Counted from the first letter of the stretch, positions 22,551 to 34,515 are shown. The stretch: 64,000 nt of DNA from Castor canadensis (GCF_047511655.1 NC_133386.1:131877866-131941865), one strand, 5' to 3'. Notes: generated by a model not told the origin, from the sequence alone. Made by a program: numbers and translations.

Positions 22551-23084
22551 TATGCTTCCTTCCTGCCATATTTTTTGGTAGATTTGGAAAAAGCCTTCCT
22601 GATACCTCTCATATAATCCTAGACTCTTCAACACAGGAATGGCTGTTAACTGTCATTTTGTCCAATCCTGCATTGATCATAGGAGTCTCTTCCTGACATC
22701 ACTGCCAGGAGGTAATACCAAGACATTTCCCACTAAGACAGTTGGAAAAGTGGTTAGGCTCATCAAGGGGTGGAAGTAAGTATCTGAAGCAAGAGAAGAA
22801 TTTCATGCACAAAAGCATCAGAGTTAGTTTCATTGGGGTCTAGTCTGTCACATCTATCAGATGTTCTCAAGCCCTAGTATCAAGAGAAGCCCACTCAGCT
22901 AGTAATAGGAGAAAGAGGCCAAGCCAATTCACATGTCACTTGCAACCATTCTGCCCTGCATCCTGTGGGGGGAGGGGACCCATGAGATACCATGGATCAT
23001 ATTTTAAATACTATGCATCATAGATTCAGGTTTTTGGCTATTTCACCCTCAGAAATTTGGAGGCCATGAAGTGTGGAAGAAAAG

Positions 23085-23380
23085 AGCATGGTCTTTGGAG
23101 CCAGCCAGTTGGGGCTCAGTTTTCATTGTCTTACTTATATCATGTGGCTAAGAACTCTGAAGTTGGACTGGCCGAGTGGCTCAAGTGATAGAGTACCTGC
23201 CTACCAAATATGAGCCCCTGAGTTCAATCCCCAATATCCCCCCCCACACACACAAAAGATTCTGAAGTCAAGTAGAACTAGATCCAACTGGTATTTTTCC
23301 ATTTCCTATCTTTGTAACTTGGGACAAATCACCTAACTTCTCTGAGCTTCCATTTTCTGATACACAAAATAGAGACAATG
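23085..23380 (+). repeat. MIR copy, interrupted by a SINE
   Basis: agagcatggtctttggagcc starts the MIR; after the insertion it continues with tttgtaacttgggacaaatc, acctaacttctctgagcttc. The intervening unit lies at about 23163-23258. Confidence 0.75.
23163..23258 (+). repeat. tRNA-like ID SINE inserted in MIR
   Basis: ggactggccgagtggctcaa, gtgatagagtacctgcctac and cccctgagttcaatccccaa, ending in C and CA runs. Flanked by similar strings actctgaagt and attctgaagt, a probable imperfect target duplication. Confidence 0.9.
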
Positions 23381-23606
23381 GTGCTATTCTCACTGACTTT
23401 TGATGACAAAAATATACATGTGTATCAGATAGGATGTATTCAGCTCTAAATAACAAGAACTCAAAATAGCTAAAATAATATGGAAATTTTATTATCTTAC
23501 ATAATAAGTCTAGAGGTAGGGAAGCTTCAGGATTGGTTAATTCATCAAGGACCCATATTCTTTCCATCTTTATGCTCTACTAACCTCAGTGTGGAGGCTT
23601 TCCTAG

Positions 23607-23702
23607 GTTTTTGTTTTGTTTTTTTAGCAGTACTGCAGTTTGAACTCAAGAGCTTCACGCTTGCTAAGTAGGCACTCTATCACTTGAGCCACTCTGCCAG
23701 CA
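23607..23702 (-). repeat. tRNA-like ID SINE, antisense
   Basis: A T-run, agcagtactgcagtttgaac, tcaagagcttcacgcttgct, aggcactctatcacttgagc and cactctgccagc. Confidence 0.9.
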
Positions 23703-24029
23703 AAAGTCATCTCTTTTGTTTCTTTCTAAGCATGAGAAAATCTTTCCTAAAAATTCCTCACTGATGCTCTCTCATATCTGGCCAAAACTCGGTAATAAGC
23801 TCCCTTTAATCCAATAACTGATGAAGGGGAATAGGATCACTAGTTCAACTTGCCAGTTATGCTGGAGACAGCTCTTTTCCTTAGGGATGGATAGCTGGAC
23901 AAAATTAGGATTCTGTAGCATAGAAGGGATGGGATGGCTTTTAGGAAGGTACCCAACAGTGTCTGTTAGAACATGGGGTCTGGCACATGGCTAACATTAT
24001 TTGTAAGCTAGTGTTATTAATTCTTACTG

Positions 24030-24185
24030 GCTGTATGAACTTATTCAAGTAACAAATCTTCTAAGGCCCCAATTTCCTCATCTAAAAAATGAGGATAAGA
24101 TTATCTGATTTGTTGGATGGTTATAAAATTAAATGAGAAGACATAAAAAAGTCTTCAGTGCTTAATAAATAATAGCTATCTATTA
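24030..24185 (+). repeat. MIR copy
   Basis: ggctgtatgaacttattcaa, cccaatttcctcatctaaaa, aatgaggataagattatctg and gtgcttaataaataatagct. A second piece (ctaccgcttgctagcagtgt, then cactcctgtaaaatgg) lies at 24640-24715. From 24716 to 25627 I recognise nothing. Confidence 0.75.
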
Positions 24186-25627
24186 TAATTATAAATAATT
24201 ATTGCCCGAGTACTTGGACTGCAGGTCCCAGCAAAGATTCCTGGGGTTGGCACCAGTCTGAAAAACTCAAAAGACTAGGCACTAGAAACAGTTCATACTT
24301 ATTGTTCATGAAACATTAATTTGCCGTACTCTAATCCTGTCAGTGCAGTTATTCCTGTCCAGTAATTTTCCCTTTGTGTCAGGAGTCCTACTGAGATAAT
24401 GATCTCTATGGTAGTTCATTGCCCCTTTCATCCTAGACAGCCCTAGAGGCAATCCTGCCTCCCCTACTGAAGGATTTGATCACCCAAGACCAACAACCCC
24501 AACCACCACTGAGAATAGTCTCATTTCTTGACCGTTGAGTTCTCAACTAGGGATGGGAACTTAACAGGCAGGAAACATCTCTTGCTTCTCCACAGCACGC
24601 AGGACAATGGCTGTCAGGTCCTGGTTGCCATCCCAGCTCTACCGCTTGCTAGCAGTGTAACCCTAGACAAAGCGCTTCACCTTTTCCACTCCTGTAAAAT
24701 GGAATACAACATTATCTTTGATTGCCTTCCCTTCAAAGTCAAGCTTCCAGTCACTTGGAATGACCTGCTGTTCCTGAACAACCACTCTCTCTTTCTCTCC
24801 CTATCTTTTATTTATGCTCCTTCTCCCAGGATCAGCTCCATTTCCACTTGATAAGCACTTTTTCTTCCTCCACCTCTTACCCACAGCACAAGTAATCCTA
24901 AAGCACCTTGTACTTATTTCTACCATAGTATTGATCTCCCAGGACTGAAACTCTCTTTCGCTTTTCTGTCTTTACCACTACATTGCAAGACCATGAGTGG
25001 TTGAGAGCAAGGTCACCCCTGCCTGACTTATTCATCACTTTACCCTCAGATGAGTAGAGTGATGAAGTGCCACCCCTGAAGTGAAGCTGCCGTGGGGGTG
25101 TGTGGAGCCTCAAATAGCACCACAGACTCTCTAACCCTTCCTCCCTAGTCACTCCTGGAATCCCAACCACAACAAAATAGCTTGATGACTTACTTCCTGG
25201 GGAGACTCTCCAAGCAAGTAGAGCATTTCAATAAACAAATAATAAAAGCATAGAACAAATGAGAGAGGAAAATGTAGGCCCCCAAGAAGAGGATTGGAAT
25301 CAGACTTGGCAAGACAGTGAATACCTCCAAAGTTGATAGATTTACGATTGGGAATTTTGTTTCCACATGGAACTCGCCTGCCTCCAAAATAGTTAACAGG
25401 CAGAGTGGGACATAGTGCCAAAGTGATTTGGAGGAGATAGGACACCTAGAGTCATTTTACTTGGAAAGAGCTCTGAACTTTTACATTCCATCTTCAAACA
25501 TACGGGGATGCAGTTTAATGCACATGTGCTCTCTCAATTTCTGTCTCTCTCCCTTCCCCCTCTTTGTCTTCCTCCCTTCCTTTCTCCCCCATATATGGGG
25601 ATTAATTGAAAACAAAAAACAAAAAAC

Positions 25628-25885
25628 ATGCCTGGAATAGTGGCTCACAACTGTAATCCTAGCTACTCAGAAGGCCAGCCTGGGCAAAAAGTTCCCAAAG
25701 TATCATCTCAACAAATGGCTGGGCATGGTGATGTGTGCCTGTTCTTCTAGCTATGCAGGAAGCACACATAAAAGGAACTCAGTCCAGGCTGGTAGTGTGG
25801 TGCAAGCGTTAGAGCACCTGCCTAGCAAGTGTGGAGTCTTGAGTTCAACCTCCAGTACTGCCAAAATAAAAAACAAAGACAAAAC
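25628..25885 (+). repeat. Composite B1/ID SINE
   Basis: B1-like part (gcctggaatagtggctcaca, ctgtaatcctagctactcag, a second partial B1-like unit ggctgggcatggtgatgtgt) followed by an ID part (gctggtagtgtggtgcaagc, gagcacctgcctagcaagtg, gagttcaacctccagtactg) and an A-rich tail. Confidence 0.9.
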
Positions 25886-26414
25886 ATGACCATACTTGTG
25901 TGCTTCCCCAAGAAATTACAAAGATGCTTAAGCTCAGTTTTTAATTTTTCTGGAGCTCAGGAGAATTTAGGCATTTCAGATGCTCATATTTATATGAGTT
26001 GAACCAAAATGTCTCCATCTTAAATTTTAGGGACCTATTCCTTCCCATTCAGTGCCCTAACTTTCATGTAAGAAATCTGAGGCATTTGTGATTTCTACTA
26101 ACCTTGTATTTCTGTGCCTGCAGGATCAAAGTTAGGGTCTGGTTTTTAATGATATTAGTCCTGCAATATCATAGTTTTAAAAAATTATTTTAGAGCCATA
26201 ACAGAAGCTATGCTTCTCTGAACATGCCTAGAACTGAGATTTGATTACTCTGAGCTTATAATTTTCTTTTGATGAGAACTTCAGCACTGTCAGAAGAAGC
26301 CAGTCCATCTTAAAATCCTTTTAGTCAGTTTTCATCTTAACAGTCCCTCTCAGCAGTCATTTGGTCTCCCAGAAACTCACTTACAATAGGCCTTTTATTC
26401 CAGATATTCACAGG

Positions 26415-26891
26415 TAACTTTTTCTGTTGTATGCCATAGAGTATTAGTCGCTGGGAGATGCAATCCACTGGAAGCTCCAAGTGTCACTGTACACTTTTGT
26501 TAAGTATGCCAAACTGCAAGGATTAACAATTCTCTGCTCTTGAGTTACTTCTGTAATTAGTCACAAAAGAATTAGATAGGTCAAGGAGATCACAGTGTGA
26601 CTACTATACCAAGGATTCACTCCCCAGGGAAGGAGACTGGCTTGTTGACTGCTTACTATAAAAGCTTCTAAATCCTTAGCCTAGGGTTCCTTAGCAAACA
26701 GCACTACCCTACTACATGTGTAGCTGCCCCCTTGGACCTGGGGCTATCTGCTGTGCTGAGTAATAAACTGCCTTTCTCTGATCTACTGAGCTTTGGTGTG
26801 TACTTTCAGCACCTTTGGGGTTGTGTCAAGCTAAGTCAGACTCCTGTTACTCCTTGTTATCTCCCATGAGGTTGGGGTTCTTCCTTGACAC
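26415..26891 (+). mobile_element. Probable solo retroviral LTR
   Basis: A TATA-like ctataaaagctt lies near 26655-26666. About 100 bp downstream AATAAA (26760-26767) precedes gatctactgagctttggtgt and a gtgtactttcagcacc stretch, the usual R-U5 style of ERV LTRs. A plausible end is ttgacaca at 26884-26891. The start is uncertain and I see no internal viral genes, primer-binding site or clear duplication. Confidence 0.55.
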
Positions 26892-27065
26892 AGTATCCCA
26901 TTTTCTACTGGCAGTAAGGTCATGACTGAATTCAAGTCCATTCAGTTCATATTACAATCCCAGATTTCCATCTTTCCATCTTTGAAGGTCAGTTTCCCAC
27001 AACTACTTTCTGTATCCAGGTCTGTATCAGTAGATGTCCTGTCAGGAAAGCAAATCACTCTAGAT

Positions 27066-27253
27066 CCATGCTGTCTAGTTCAGTACCCATTAATTACATA
27101 TGGCTATTTAGATTTAAATTGTTAAATGAAGTTGAAAATTCCGATCCTTGGTCACATTAGCCACATATTTTGAGAATTCACTGGCCACATATGGCTAGCA
27201 GATACTAAATAGGTCATTTCCACTATCACAAAACATTCTGTTGGACAGTGCTG
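27066..27253. mobile_element. Ancient hAT-type MITE with intact 8-bp duplication
   Basis: The ends are a degraded inverted pair (catgctgtctagttcagt at the left, ctgttggacagtgctg at the right, related to a CAGTGCTGTCCAATAG-type terminus). Inside, acatatggctatttagattt and its counterpart ccacatatggctag form a longer inverted repeat. Exact 8-bp direct repeats CTCTAGAT flank it at 27058-27065 and 27254-27261, as hAT transposases leave. Family name not assigned. Confidence 0.8.
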
Positions 27254-27779
27254 CTCTAGATTATTTCAGGTAAGAAGAGAGTTAATGTAGGAAATTATTT
27301 ATGAAGATATTGGATATATGGCATAGCCCAAAGAAAAAAGGACTTAGAAGGGTTAGAAGAGAATAAAAGGAAATGTCACTCTGGACAAAACCGGCCCCCA
27401 GTAGGTACTGGTCTACTAGGAGTGCCACTGATGAGGATGAATGACTCAAGGGGATCCCAGGGCTGTGCTGCTGCTGCTTTTGCCAGAGGTACCACCAGAA
27501 AGCAGGATCAAACAAGAGCTTCTTCCCTCCACACACTTTTTTAATCTCCTACCAACACCTTCCATCTACCAAAGAGGTTTGAAAAAAATGTAATGTGCAA
27601 GTTTCTATACTGCCTGTAATTCTGAGGAGGACAAAGAGTGTGGGAATGAATGTTATAACATATAGACAACTGTAAAGTAGGGGTTTTATCAATAATAATG
27701 TTATTGGAACCTCAGACAGGTGCCAGGGGCCTTGATCTATATCTTATATCTATTTCCTTAGCTCTAGCAACTATTCCCT

Positions 27780-27975
27780 GTCCTTTATGGTCCAGCCATG
27801 TAGAATTGCTTTTAGTTCTGCTCTAGCATCTGATGATCTTGCCACTTCTCAGATCTTGCATTTCTATTCCCTCTCTTCATATGGCTGGCTATTTTCATAC
27901 TTCCAAGCCCCTTCTCTCCATCTTAGAACTCCCTAGAACTTCCAGGATCTGGCAACTAAACAAATAATACCTGGC
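27780..27975 (+). repeat. L2 fragment
   Basis: ctttatggtccagccatgta, ttgccacttctcagatcttg and ccaagccccttctctccatc resemble part of L2. Divergent. The rest, 27976-28580, is unique sequence. Confidence 0.45.
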
Positions 27976-28584
27976 ATTGCCTGGAACTCCAGAACTCTGC
28001 CCAAGAGACAGGCAAATGTTTACATCAGTTAGTGCCTGTACTGATCATCAACCTCTAGACCCTCTTACTATACCTACCTGCACAGGGAACCATGTGTAGG
28101 AATGATCCAGAGACTGTTCTGGTGCCCACCAACCAATAGCCAGCCTGCCTCACTTCCCACATATCACCCCGATCTCTGAGTGTTCTGCTTGCCCCCAGCA
28201 GGCTCAGACCTCACCAGGAGAGATAGCGTCCCAGAGGGGATGCTGCCATCTCAGAGGGCAAATATTTTTAATGGAAACTCTGGCTATAATGTAAACACTA
28301 CAAAATTATTTAACTGAAAATTGTGATGTGATTGTAGATCTAATTATATTAGAGGATGGGGGAGGACAATGGTATTAGAGAAATCCATTGTTCAAAGTCA
28401 GAAGATAATGTTTGAACTTAAAATTAAGAAACAGCAGTATAGGTATCATATGTGGAAAATGGAAATATATCCCAAAGAAACAGCTGAAAGAGTTAAAAGA
28501 AGCTAATTGTCTCTGTGGGGCAGAGAGAGATTAGTACTGCTTTTATTGTAAGCTTTGGAAAAAATCTTGGCTTTTGGACCATAA

Positions 28585-28677
28585 ACATACACACATGCCT
28601 ACACACCCACACACACACACTCCTGCTACTACTAGTAGTACTAGTGCTACAGTTACTACTACCAGTACTACTACTTG
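28585..28677. repeat. CA repeat and self-complementary CTA/GTA trinucleotide tract
   Basis: A short CA repeat (about 28605-28620) is followed by tgctactactagtagtacta, gtgctacagttactactacc and agtactactacttg. The CTA and GTA blocks are mutually complementary and could fold into hairpins. Confidence 0.85.
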
Positions 28678-29664
28678 AGACCATTGCAGGGATCCTAATG
28701 AGAAGTGATAGCCAATGATGATAAAAAGACAGAGATAAGTGGATCCAAGAGTATTTAGATGAATTGGCATAACCTGGTTATTGCCTAGTACGAGAGGAAG
28801 GGAGGAGGGAGAGGAGAGAGAATCACACAGATTGTGGTATGTACCTGGGATTAGGGGATAAGTGTCTCTTAGTGAACAATTGGGATGCCAAGAATCCCTC
28901 TAGGTACCAGATGTGGAAAGGATGACTTACCCAACTTGGAGAATTGGAACTAGTTCACAGAGTATGGGGTATTTGAGTTGGGTCTTGAAGAGAGTACAGA
29001 AATTTCTAGTTCCATAGAGGCTGGGCTGTAAGGTAAGAGGGTATCTTTATGGAAAGATACCCGTGGACAAGGTTGGCAGAAAATAATAGGAAGTACAAAG
29101 GCACAAACGCATGGGAGCATCTTTCTGAGGAGATGCTTACGGGATAGTCAGTTGACTCGTGTTGTGGGAGTTCGGGAGGCATGTTGGGAAAAGAAAGTAG
29201 GAACAGGAGCTTTCAGTGAGAGGCCAAGGGCCTCTCAGGTAGCCCACGTGGTTCTCTATACCACTTGGTGACAAGCATAACAGGTGTAAACTTTCTGACA
29301 GACAATTTGAAAATACACATCAAAAGCCAATCATATGTTTCTAACCTATCTTAGTGATCCTAGTCCCAGGGATTATTCAGGAGAAATGATTTTTAAAGGA
29401 TGGGTGAGCAAAATACACTGATATTTATTGTGCCATTATTGGAAATAGTGAAAAACTGGAAAACAGAGGAGAAAGCATAAGTAAAAGATGACACATTTGC
29501 TCAGTGAATATGAATATGCAGATTGGTATGCCTGTCAGAATTTAGGTGGACTTGCCCAGGAGGCCTTCTGAGCCCAGAGAAGGTAAAATGTGGGCAAGAG
29601 AAAAAAAGCAAGATAGACTCTTAAGTCAGTCCCCTAAGGGGAGTTACCATTTATCGAGCATTTC

Positions 29665-29805
29665 TTTTTGTTATCGTAATTCTCACTGCAATCCAATGGG
29701 TGGTACTAATATTCTTATTTTTCAAATAGGGCCTGAGACTCAAAAAGATGGAGTGGTCTGCTCAGGGACAGCTAGGTGCAAATAAGAGGAGATTCAAACC
29801 CAAGT
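29665..29805 (-). repeat. MIR copy, antisense
   Basis: gtaattctcactgcaatcca, aatagggcctgagactcaaa, gtctgctcagggacagctag and gattcaaacccaagtccatg follow antisense MIR order. Confidence 0.75.
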
Positions 29806-29869
29806 CCATGTGGCAGCAAAGCCATGTTTTTCCTCTGCAAAATGATACTAGTCATCAATGAAGATCATG

Positions 29870-30235
29870 TATTGGGTTAACTAGCTTTCCATATCTGTGA
29901 CCAAAATACCTCAGAGAGCAATTTAAAGGAAGGAATTGTTTATTTTGGCTCATGCTTTCAGATGCTTAAATCTGTAGTCTACTGGCTCTATTACTTTGGG
30001 CCTGAGGTAAGGCTGAATGTAATGGTGACCAGAGCATGTGGAGGATGCTGTCTGCCTGATGGCAGACAGAAAGCAGAGAGACAGGAAGGGACAAGTTACC
30101 CCTATGGACCCACCCCCAGTAACCTACTTCCTCCAGCTAGGACCCATCTCCAAAAGATTCCAGCATCTGTCAAAAGAGCACCACCAGCTGGGGACCAAGC
30201 ATTCAATACATGAAACTTTTTTGGGAACTCCCTTT
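29870..30235 (-). mobile_element. MaLR-type LTR, antisense
   Basis: Landmarks tgaccaaaatacctcagaga, ggaaggaattgtttattttg, gctcatgctttcagatgctt and cttcctccagctaggaccca are the antisense order of rodent MaLR-like LTRs (compare the sense 5' end near 34.37 kb). Exact ends are uncertain. Confidence 0.55.
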
Positions 30236-30245
30236 TATTTTATTT

Positions 30246-30360
30246 ACTTTTTTGAGACAGAGTCTCACTATGTACACCAGGCTGGCCTTGAACTCACAAT
30301 CCCCCTGCCTCAGCCTTCTGGATACTGGGATTTCAGGCATGCGCCACCATGTTCAGCTTG
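30246..30360 (-). repeat. B1 SINE, antisense
   Basis: ttttttgagacagagtctca, caggctggccttgaactcac, cctcagccttctggatactg and caggcatgcgccaccatgtt. Confidence 0.92.
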
Positions 30361-31189
30361 GGAAGTCTCATTTACCTGGCCTCAGCCTCCTTTGTTCAGT
30401 GTTGGGGAAATAAGTCCAAGCCTGTATGGACACAAGTGAGTAGCAAAATGAAGAAAAGCTGCATGATATGATGCTGGGCAATAAAAATAAAATGTATAAT
30501 TATATCAGTGATAAAAGACGCCAAAAGCAATTACACTCACAGACGGGCAAGAAAGAACAAGGAGAAATGTAAACAGAGAACATGTGAGTGAGTGCTCTTT
30601 CCTCTTTCCCTTACTTTTGGGGTTTCTGTTCTTATCATCGTATTATTTACACAATAAAAACCAATTCATAGTGAAGGATGGAAAGACTGAGAAGCTATGA
30701 GTCTCTGGGGTGGCTCATGACCATGCCTGGAGTCCAGCTGCAGCTGAGGGTCTGCCAGAGCCATTCTGACGGCAACACTTTGTTCAGAAGAAGCTGGCTC
30801 CTTCTGGACAGAGTGGGGAGAAAAATAGTGTGTGACCCAGGCCAAGAGGCTTCAGTTCTCTGGTGTCATCCTCCATTGTTGGTGTCATTTCCACATCCAA
30901 TGTGGAGCTCTTACCTGGGCTGGGGAGGTGTAGCTGTGACTTGGCACTTTCTAGCCCAGAGTCTTTATTGTTTTTTTTAATCTAATAATGGGTGCTGTTC
31001 CCTGGTCATGCTTTTAGGCTCTCCATGCTGAAGGAAGGCCTTTATGAAATTCCAATTGAGGAACAGAGGCCAAGATGACCTCAGCCAACAATGAGAACAG
31101 TGAAACAGCAGCATCCATGCCTGGGTTTCAGTGTGGGCACAGTGATTTTTCTTGTTTGTGTTCAGACTCTACACCTCACTTGATTCTAT

Positions 31190-31585
31190 TCTGTTTCTGA
31201 TTACCGTTCCTCTCCATATGTCATACCTTTGCCCTTGCTGTTCCCTTGCCTGAGTGCCCTTTCTTATGCTTCCTGATAGACCTAAACCCTGCCTCTGCTT
31301 TTAGTACCACTCTCTTGATGAGCCTTTCCCTAGTCTCCTTTTGGGGAATGAATCATTCCCTCCTCTGGCCCCAGTGCACTTGATTTGTATTTTTCCTATG
31401 GTGCTTGTATTTTCAAGCAGTACATTATAGTTATTTATGTCCATGTCTGTTTCTCCCACTAAATGGTAAGCTTCTCAAGGTGGCCGAGGAACATGTTTTA
31501 TCCAACTTTGATTCTCCACACAGTGTGGCCAACGTCTGGCATATGGTAGGTGCTCAATCAATGTATAGAATGACATTAAATTATA
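31190..31585 (+). repeat. L2 LINE 3' end
   Basis: catacctttgcccttgctgt, ccttgcctgagtgccctttc, tcttgatgagcctttcccta, then ctcccactaaatggtaagct and catatggtaggtgctcaatc at the end, a good fit to the L2 3' terminus. Confidence 0.8.
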
Positions 31586-31769
31586 ATGTCTGATTCTGCC
31601 TCATTGTGTCATGGACTCTCTGGGAAAGAGGTTGAGATTACAGGCAGATGACCAATTGGTTTTAAGTCCATTTCCTTCCTGTGCATTCTGAAAGAAGCAG
31701 GAAAAGGAAGAGAATTAAAGCTGTCTGTGGATCCATATTCCAGAGACTTCAGTCAATGCTCCTTAGAGG

Positions 31770-32005
31770 GGGTAATAATATGAATAATAACTAACATATG
31801 CAAGAGTCTTACTCTTTCACACCCATTAACTCCATTGAGTCTCAGAAGGACTCTAGGAAGTAGGCTGGGTGGGCAGTATTTGGCTTGATCCACAGTTACA
31901 ACTGCGAGAACCACAGCTCAGAAAAATGAAGTGATTTGTTGAAGAATACATCCACTTAAAGTAGGTCTGGGACTCAAACCCAGATCTGTTGGCTCCAAAT
32001 CCCTT
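31770..32005 (-). repeat. MIR copy, antisense
   Basis: aataataactaacatatgca, ctcagaaggactctaggaag, accacagctcagaaaaatga and actcaaacccagatctgttg. Confidence 0.75.
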
Positions 32006-32449
32006 GCTCCTTGGACTGCTGGGGTGACCAGGGCACAGGCAGCCCTCCCCCTTGATAAAGGTTTGCCACATACAGAAGGAATTCTATGGTTTAAACCTTG
32101 ATAAGGCAGACTTGTCTCAGGCCCTGGTTGTTACGGTCTTATAGGCTCCACTAAGAAGTTTAGCTCCTCAAGGACAGAAACCATCCGTCTGCCTTATTTC
32201 TCTCTCCAAAGCAAAGGTCTTTGGCAAGCCCCACACTTTTTTGGTTTTCATGTTTATAAAATGAGGAGGCTGAGCTATAAGTTTAAATTGGGTCACGTTC
32301 ATGCTAGCCCACAATTTCCATCACCCTCCCCATGGACAACTCCCAGCTCCAACACTAGAGGCCTCCAGGACTCCAGCTGACATGATGGAGAGTGGATCCT
32401 GAACACTGCAGCCTCTTCTCAGGCTGGTTGTGGAAACTGAGCCTCCTCT

Positions 32450-32820
32450 AGACGGTAGGGCTGCTCTGCTCGCGGATCAAGTCCGGAGCCTCATTAGTCA
32501 TGTCAGATGACATAGTTAACACTTGGGCCAGCACAGCCAGTTCATCAAAAGCCCCTATGTGCCTGGCTCCATCACTGCAGCTGAGGAACTACTGTATGTG
32601 GAACAGGCAGCACATCAGAGGAGCAGCGCCAGAGGGCTTCCAAATTGGTTTTGATTAATTGCATAGACATGTCTTTAATTGGTGCCAGGGTAGCGGCCAG
32701 AGAACTTATGGGAAAGCAGGATGTTATGCTTTCATTCCCTGAAGACCCATAAAGCAATGAAAGATGAGGAACAGAATCACTGCTCGTTGAAAATTTATTG
32801 ACCATGTAGACCCAGAAAAC
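32450..32820. other. Unique segment with homeodomain-like sites, possible conserved non-coding element
   Basis: No repeat signature or gene is seen. It has balanced base composition and dense recognisable motifs: ttgattaattgcatagacat followed by gtctttaattgg (paired TAATT cores), and tcagatgacatagttaac. The minus frame of 77 codons (32572-32805) has no domain I recognise. Conservation cannot be judged from one sequence. Confidence 0.3.
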
Positions 32821-33334
32821 ACAAATAACTATCTGAATCGAAACCTAACCTCATTTTCCCAACACGTTGGAAGCGAAGCATGCTCCCTTCTGCCCCGCCT
32901 GCCTGTTTGTCCAGAGATATGCAGCTAAGCAAAAGGTGTGATTTCTAAAAAATGAGTGCTTTAGCACAGAGAGAACATCAGCTTTCTCTAGACCCTCCTG
33001 GAGAAGACGCCTAGGGGTATCTGGGAAGGCTCCACTTCAGAAGCTCTTTCCCTCCAGCCCATTACCATGAATGATATGAACTGATATCAGAAGCATTGTT
33101 CACATATTCATTCTTTCTTTTCTAACCCTTGGGGATTAAAGACACATGTATTGAATGTGCACTGAATATAAGGTACTGTTTTGATGCCATAGGGAATACT
33201 GAATACATTTGAGTACAGAGCCTTCCCTCAGGGGAATTGTTATGTAGGAGGGGATGGGTCCACAGGTGAATTAATGTGTGGCAGGTGACATCACCTAGAA
33301 GATGAAGCATTGGGATTTGGCATCAAGAGGACGT

Positions 33335-33665
33335 GGACTGAATATGGTGATACAAGCCTTTAATCCCAGCCCCTCAGTGGTCAAAGAGGATGGTCAAGGT
33401 TTAAAGCCTGCTAAGACAAAGTTATCAAGACCCTCTCTCAAAAACAAGCTGAAAGGGGTGGCACACGCCTTTGGTTCCAGCCACTTGGGAGGTGGAGATA
33501 GGAGGGTCATAGTCCCAGATGGGTCCTGGCAAAAGTGTGAGACCTTATCTGAAAAACTAAAAGAACTGGGGGCATGGCTCAAGTGGTAAAATACTTCCTA
33601 GCAACTGAGAGGCCCTGAATTCCTGTATTCCTGTACTGCAAAAAAGAAAAAACAAAACAAACAAA
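33335..33665 (+). repeat. Composite B1/B1/ID SINE
   Basis: Two B1-like monomers (gtgatacaagcctttaatcc; ggtggcacacgcctttggtt, gccacttgggaggtggagat) followed by an ID unit (gggggcatggctcaagtggt, agaggccctgaattcctgta) and an A-rich tail with CAA repeats. Confidence 0.88.
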
Positions 33666-33689
33666 CAACAATAACAACAAAAAAACACA

Positions 33690-33835
33690 GAACTTGGGTA
33701 CAAATGTTAGCTTTGATTTTAACTAGGACAGGATAATAATTCTTCCTGCACATGGCAGTTGTGAGCCCTTTAAGGGCTAGGAGGCTAGAAAGTACCTAGC
33801 ACAAGGCCTGGCACTGATCAATAGATGTTGCCAAG
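33690..33835 (+). repeat. MIR copy
   Basis: gggtacaaatgttagctttg, gacaggataataattcttcc, gaaagtacctagcacaaggc and ctggcactgatcaatag. Confidence 0.6.
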
Positions 33836-34034
33836 TCTGAATAAGTATCACTAGCAAGATGCTGAGAAGCGTGATGCACGAGAGTTCATATATTCCAGAA
33901 ATAAATGGTTATTGATCACAGAGCCTGCTCTGTGCTAACCATTGGAGATTTACATAGAAAGCTGGGTCCTTGCTTCGATGAGGCTGATGTCTATTAGGGA
34001 GTAGCAGTGATCTGGTATAATAATGGCAAAGCAA

Positions 34035-34150
34035 GCTGGGTGCGATGGTTGGTGCACATCTGTACTCACAGCACTTAGGAGGCTAAGGCAGGAGGATCAT
34101 GAGTTTGAGGCCAACCTGAGCTACATAGTGAGATCCTGTCTAAAAGGCAA
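34035..34150 (+). repeat. B1 SINE
   Basis: gctgggtgcgatggttggtg, ggaggctaaggcaggaggat, catgagtttgaggccaacct and gagctacatagtgagatcct. Confidence 0.92.
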
Positions 34151-34370
34151 GTAAATAAAACAAAAAAGAATGGCAAAGCATTACAAGTGCACTAACACAA
34201 GTCAGTGTTAACTCTGATAACTCAGAGTTATCAGGCAGGAAAGGAGACAATGGTCGCATGTACCCAGGAAGACTTGGATAAGATTTTCCTGAAGAGGCAA
34301 TGCTTGAACTCGGTCCTGACATAAGAGAAGGTTTTCATTTGCAGATAAAGAAGGTATCCCATGCACAATG

Positions 34371-34515
34371 CTATGGTTTGAATGTGATTTGGCCCTGAGC
34401 TTCCTGTGCTACAAGTTTTAGTCCCTAGGTGTGGTAGTTTTGTGAGGCGGCAGAATATTTAGGAGGTAGGCCTACTGGAAGGTGGTGAGGTTATTGGCTC
34501 CTTCTTGACTTTATA
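34371..34515 (+). mobile_element. MaLR LTR 5' part
   Basis: Starts tgctatggtttgaatgtgat, a classic MaLR 5' end, followed by aggaggtaggcctactggaa and gtggtgaggttattggctcc. It runs into a TATAA-rich tract at 34516-34545. Confidence 0.75.

Noticed and set aside
22960..23005. ccatgagataccatggatca as part of U1 snRNA
   Set aside because: Similarity is limited to about 12 bases of U1 (gagataccatgatcac) with no further U1 sequence around it.
28775..28800. cctagtacgagaggaag resembling the sarcin-ricin loop of 28S rRNA
   Set aside because: Only about 13 bases match and the flanks do not follow 28S rRNA, so it is most likely chance.
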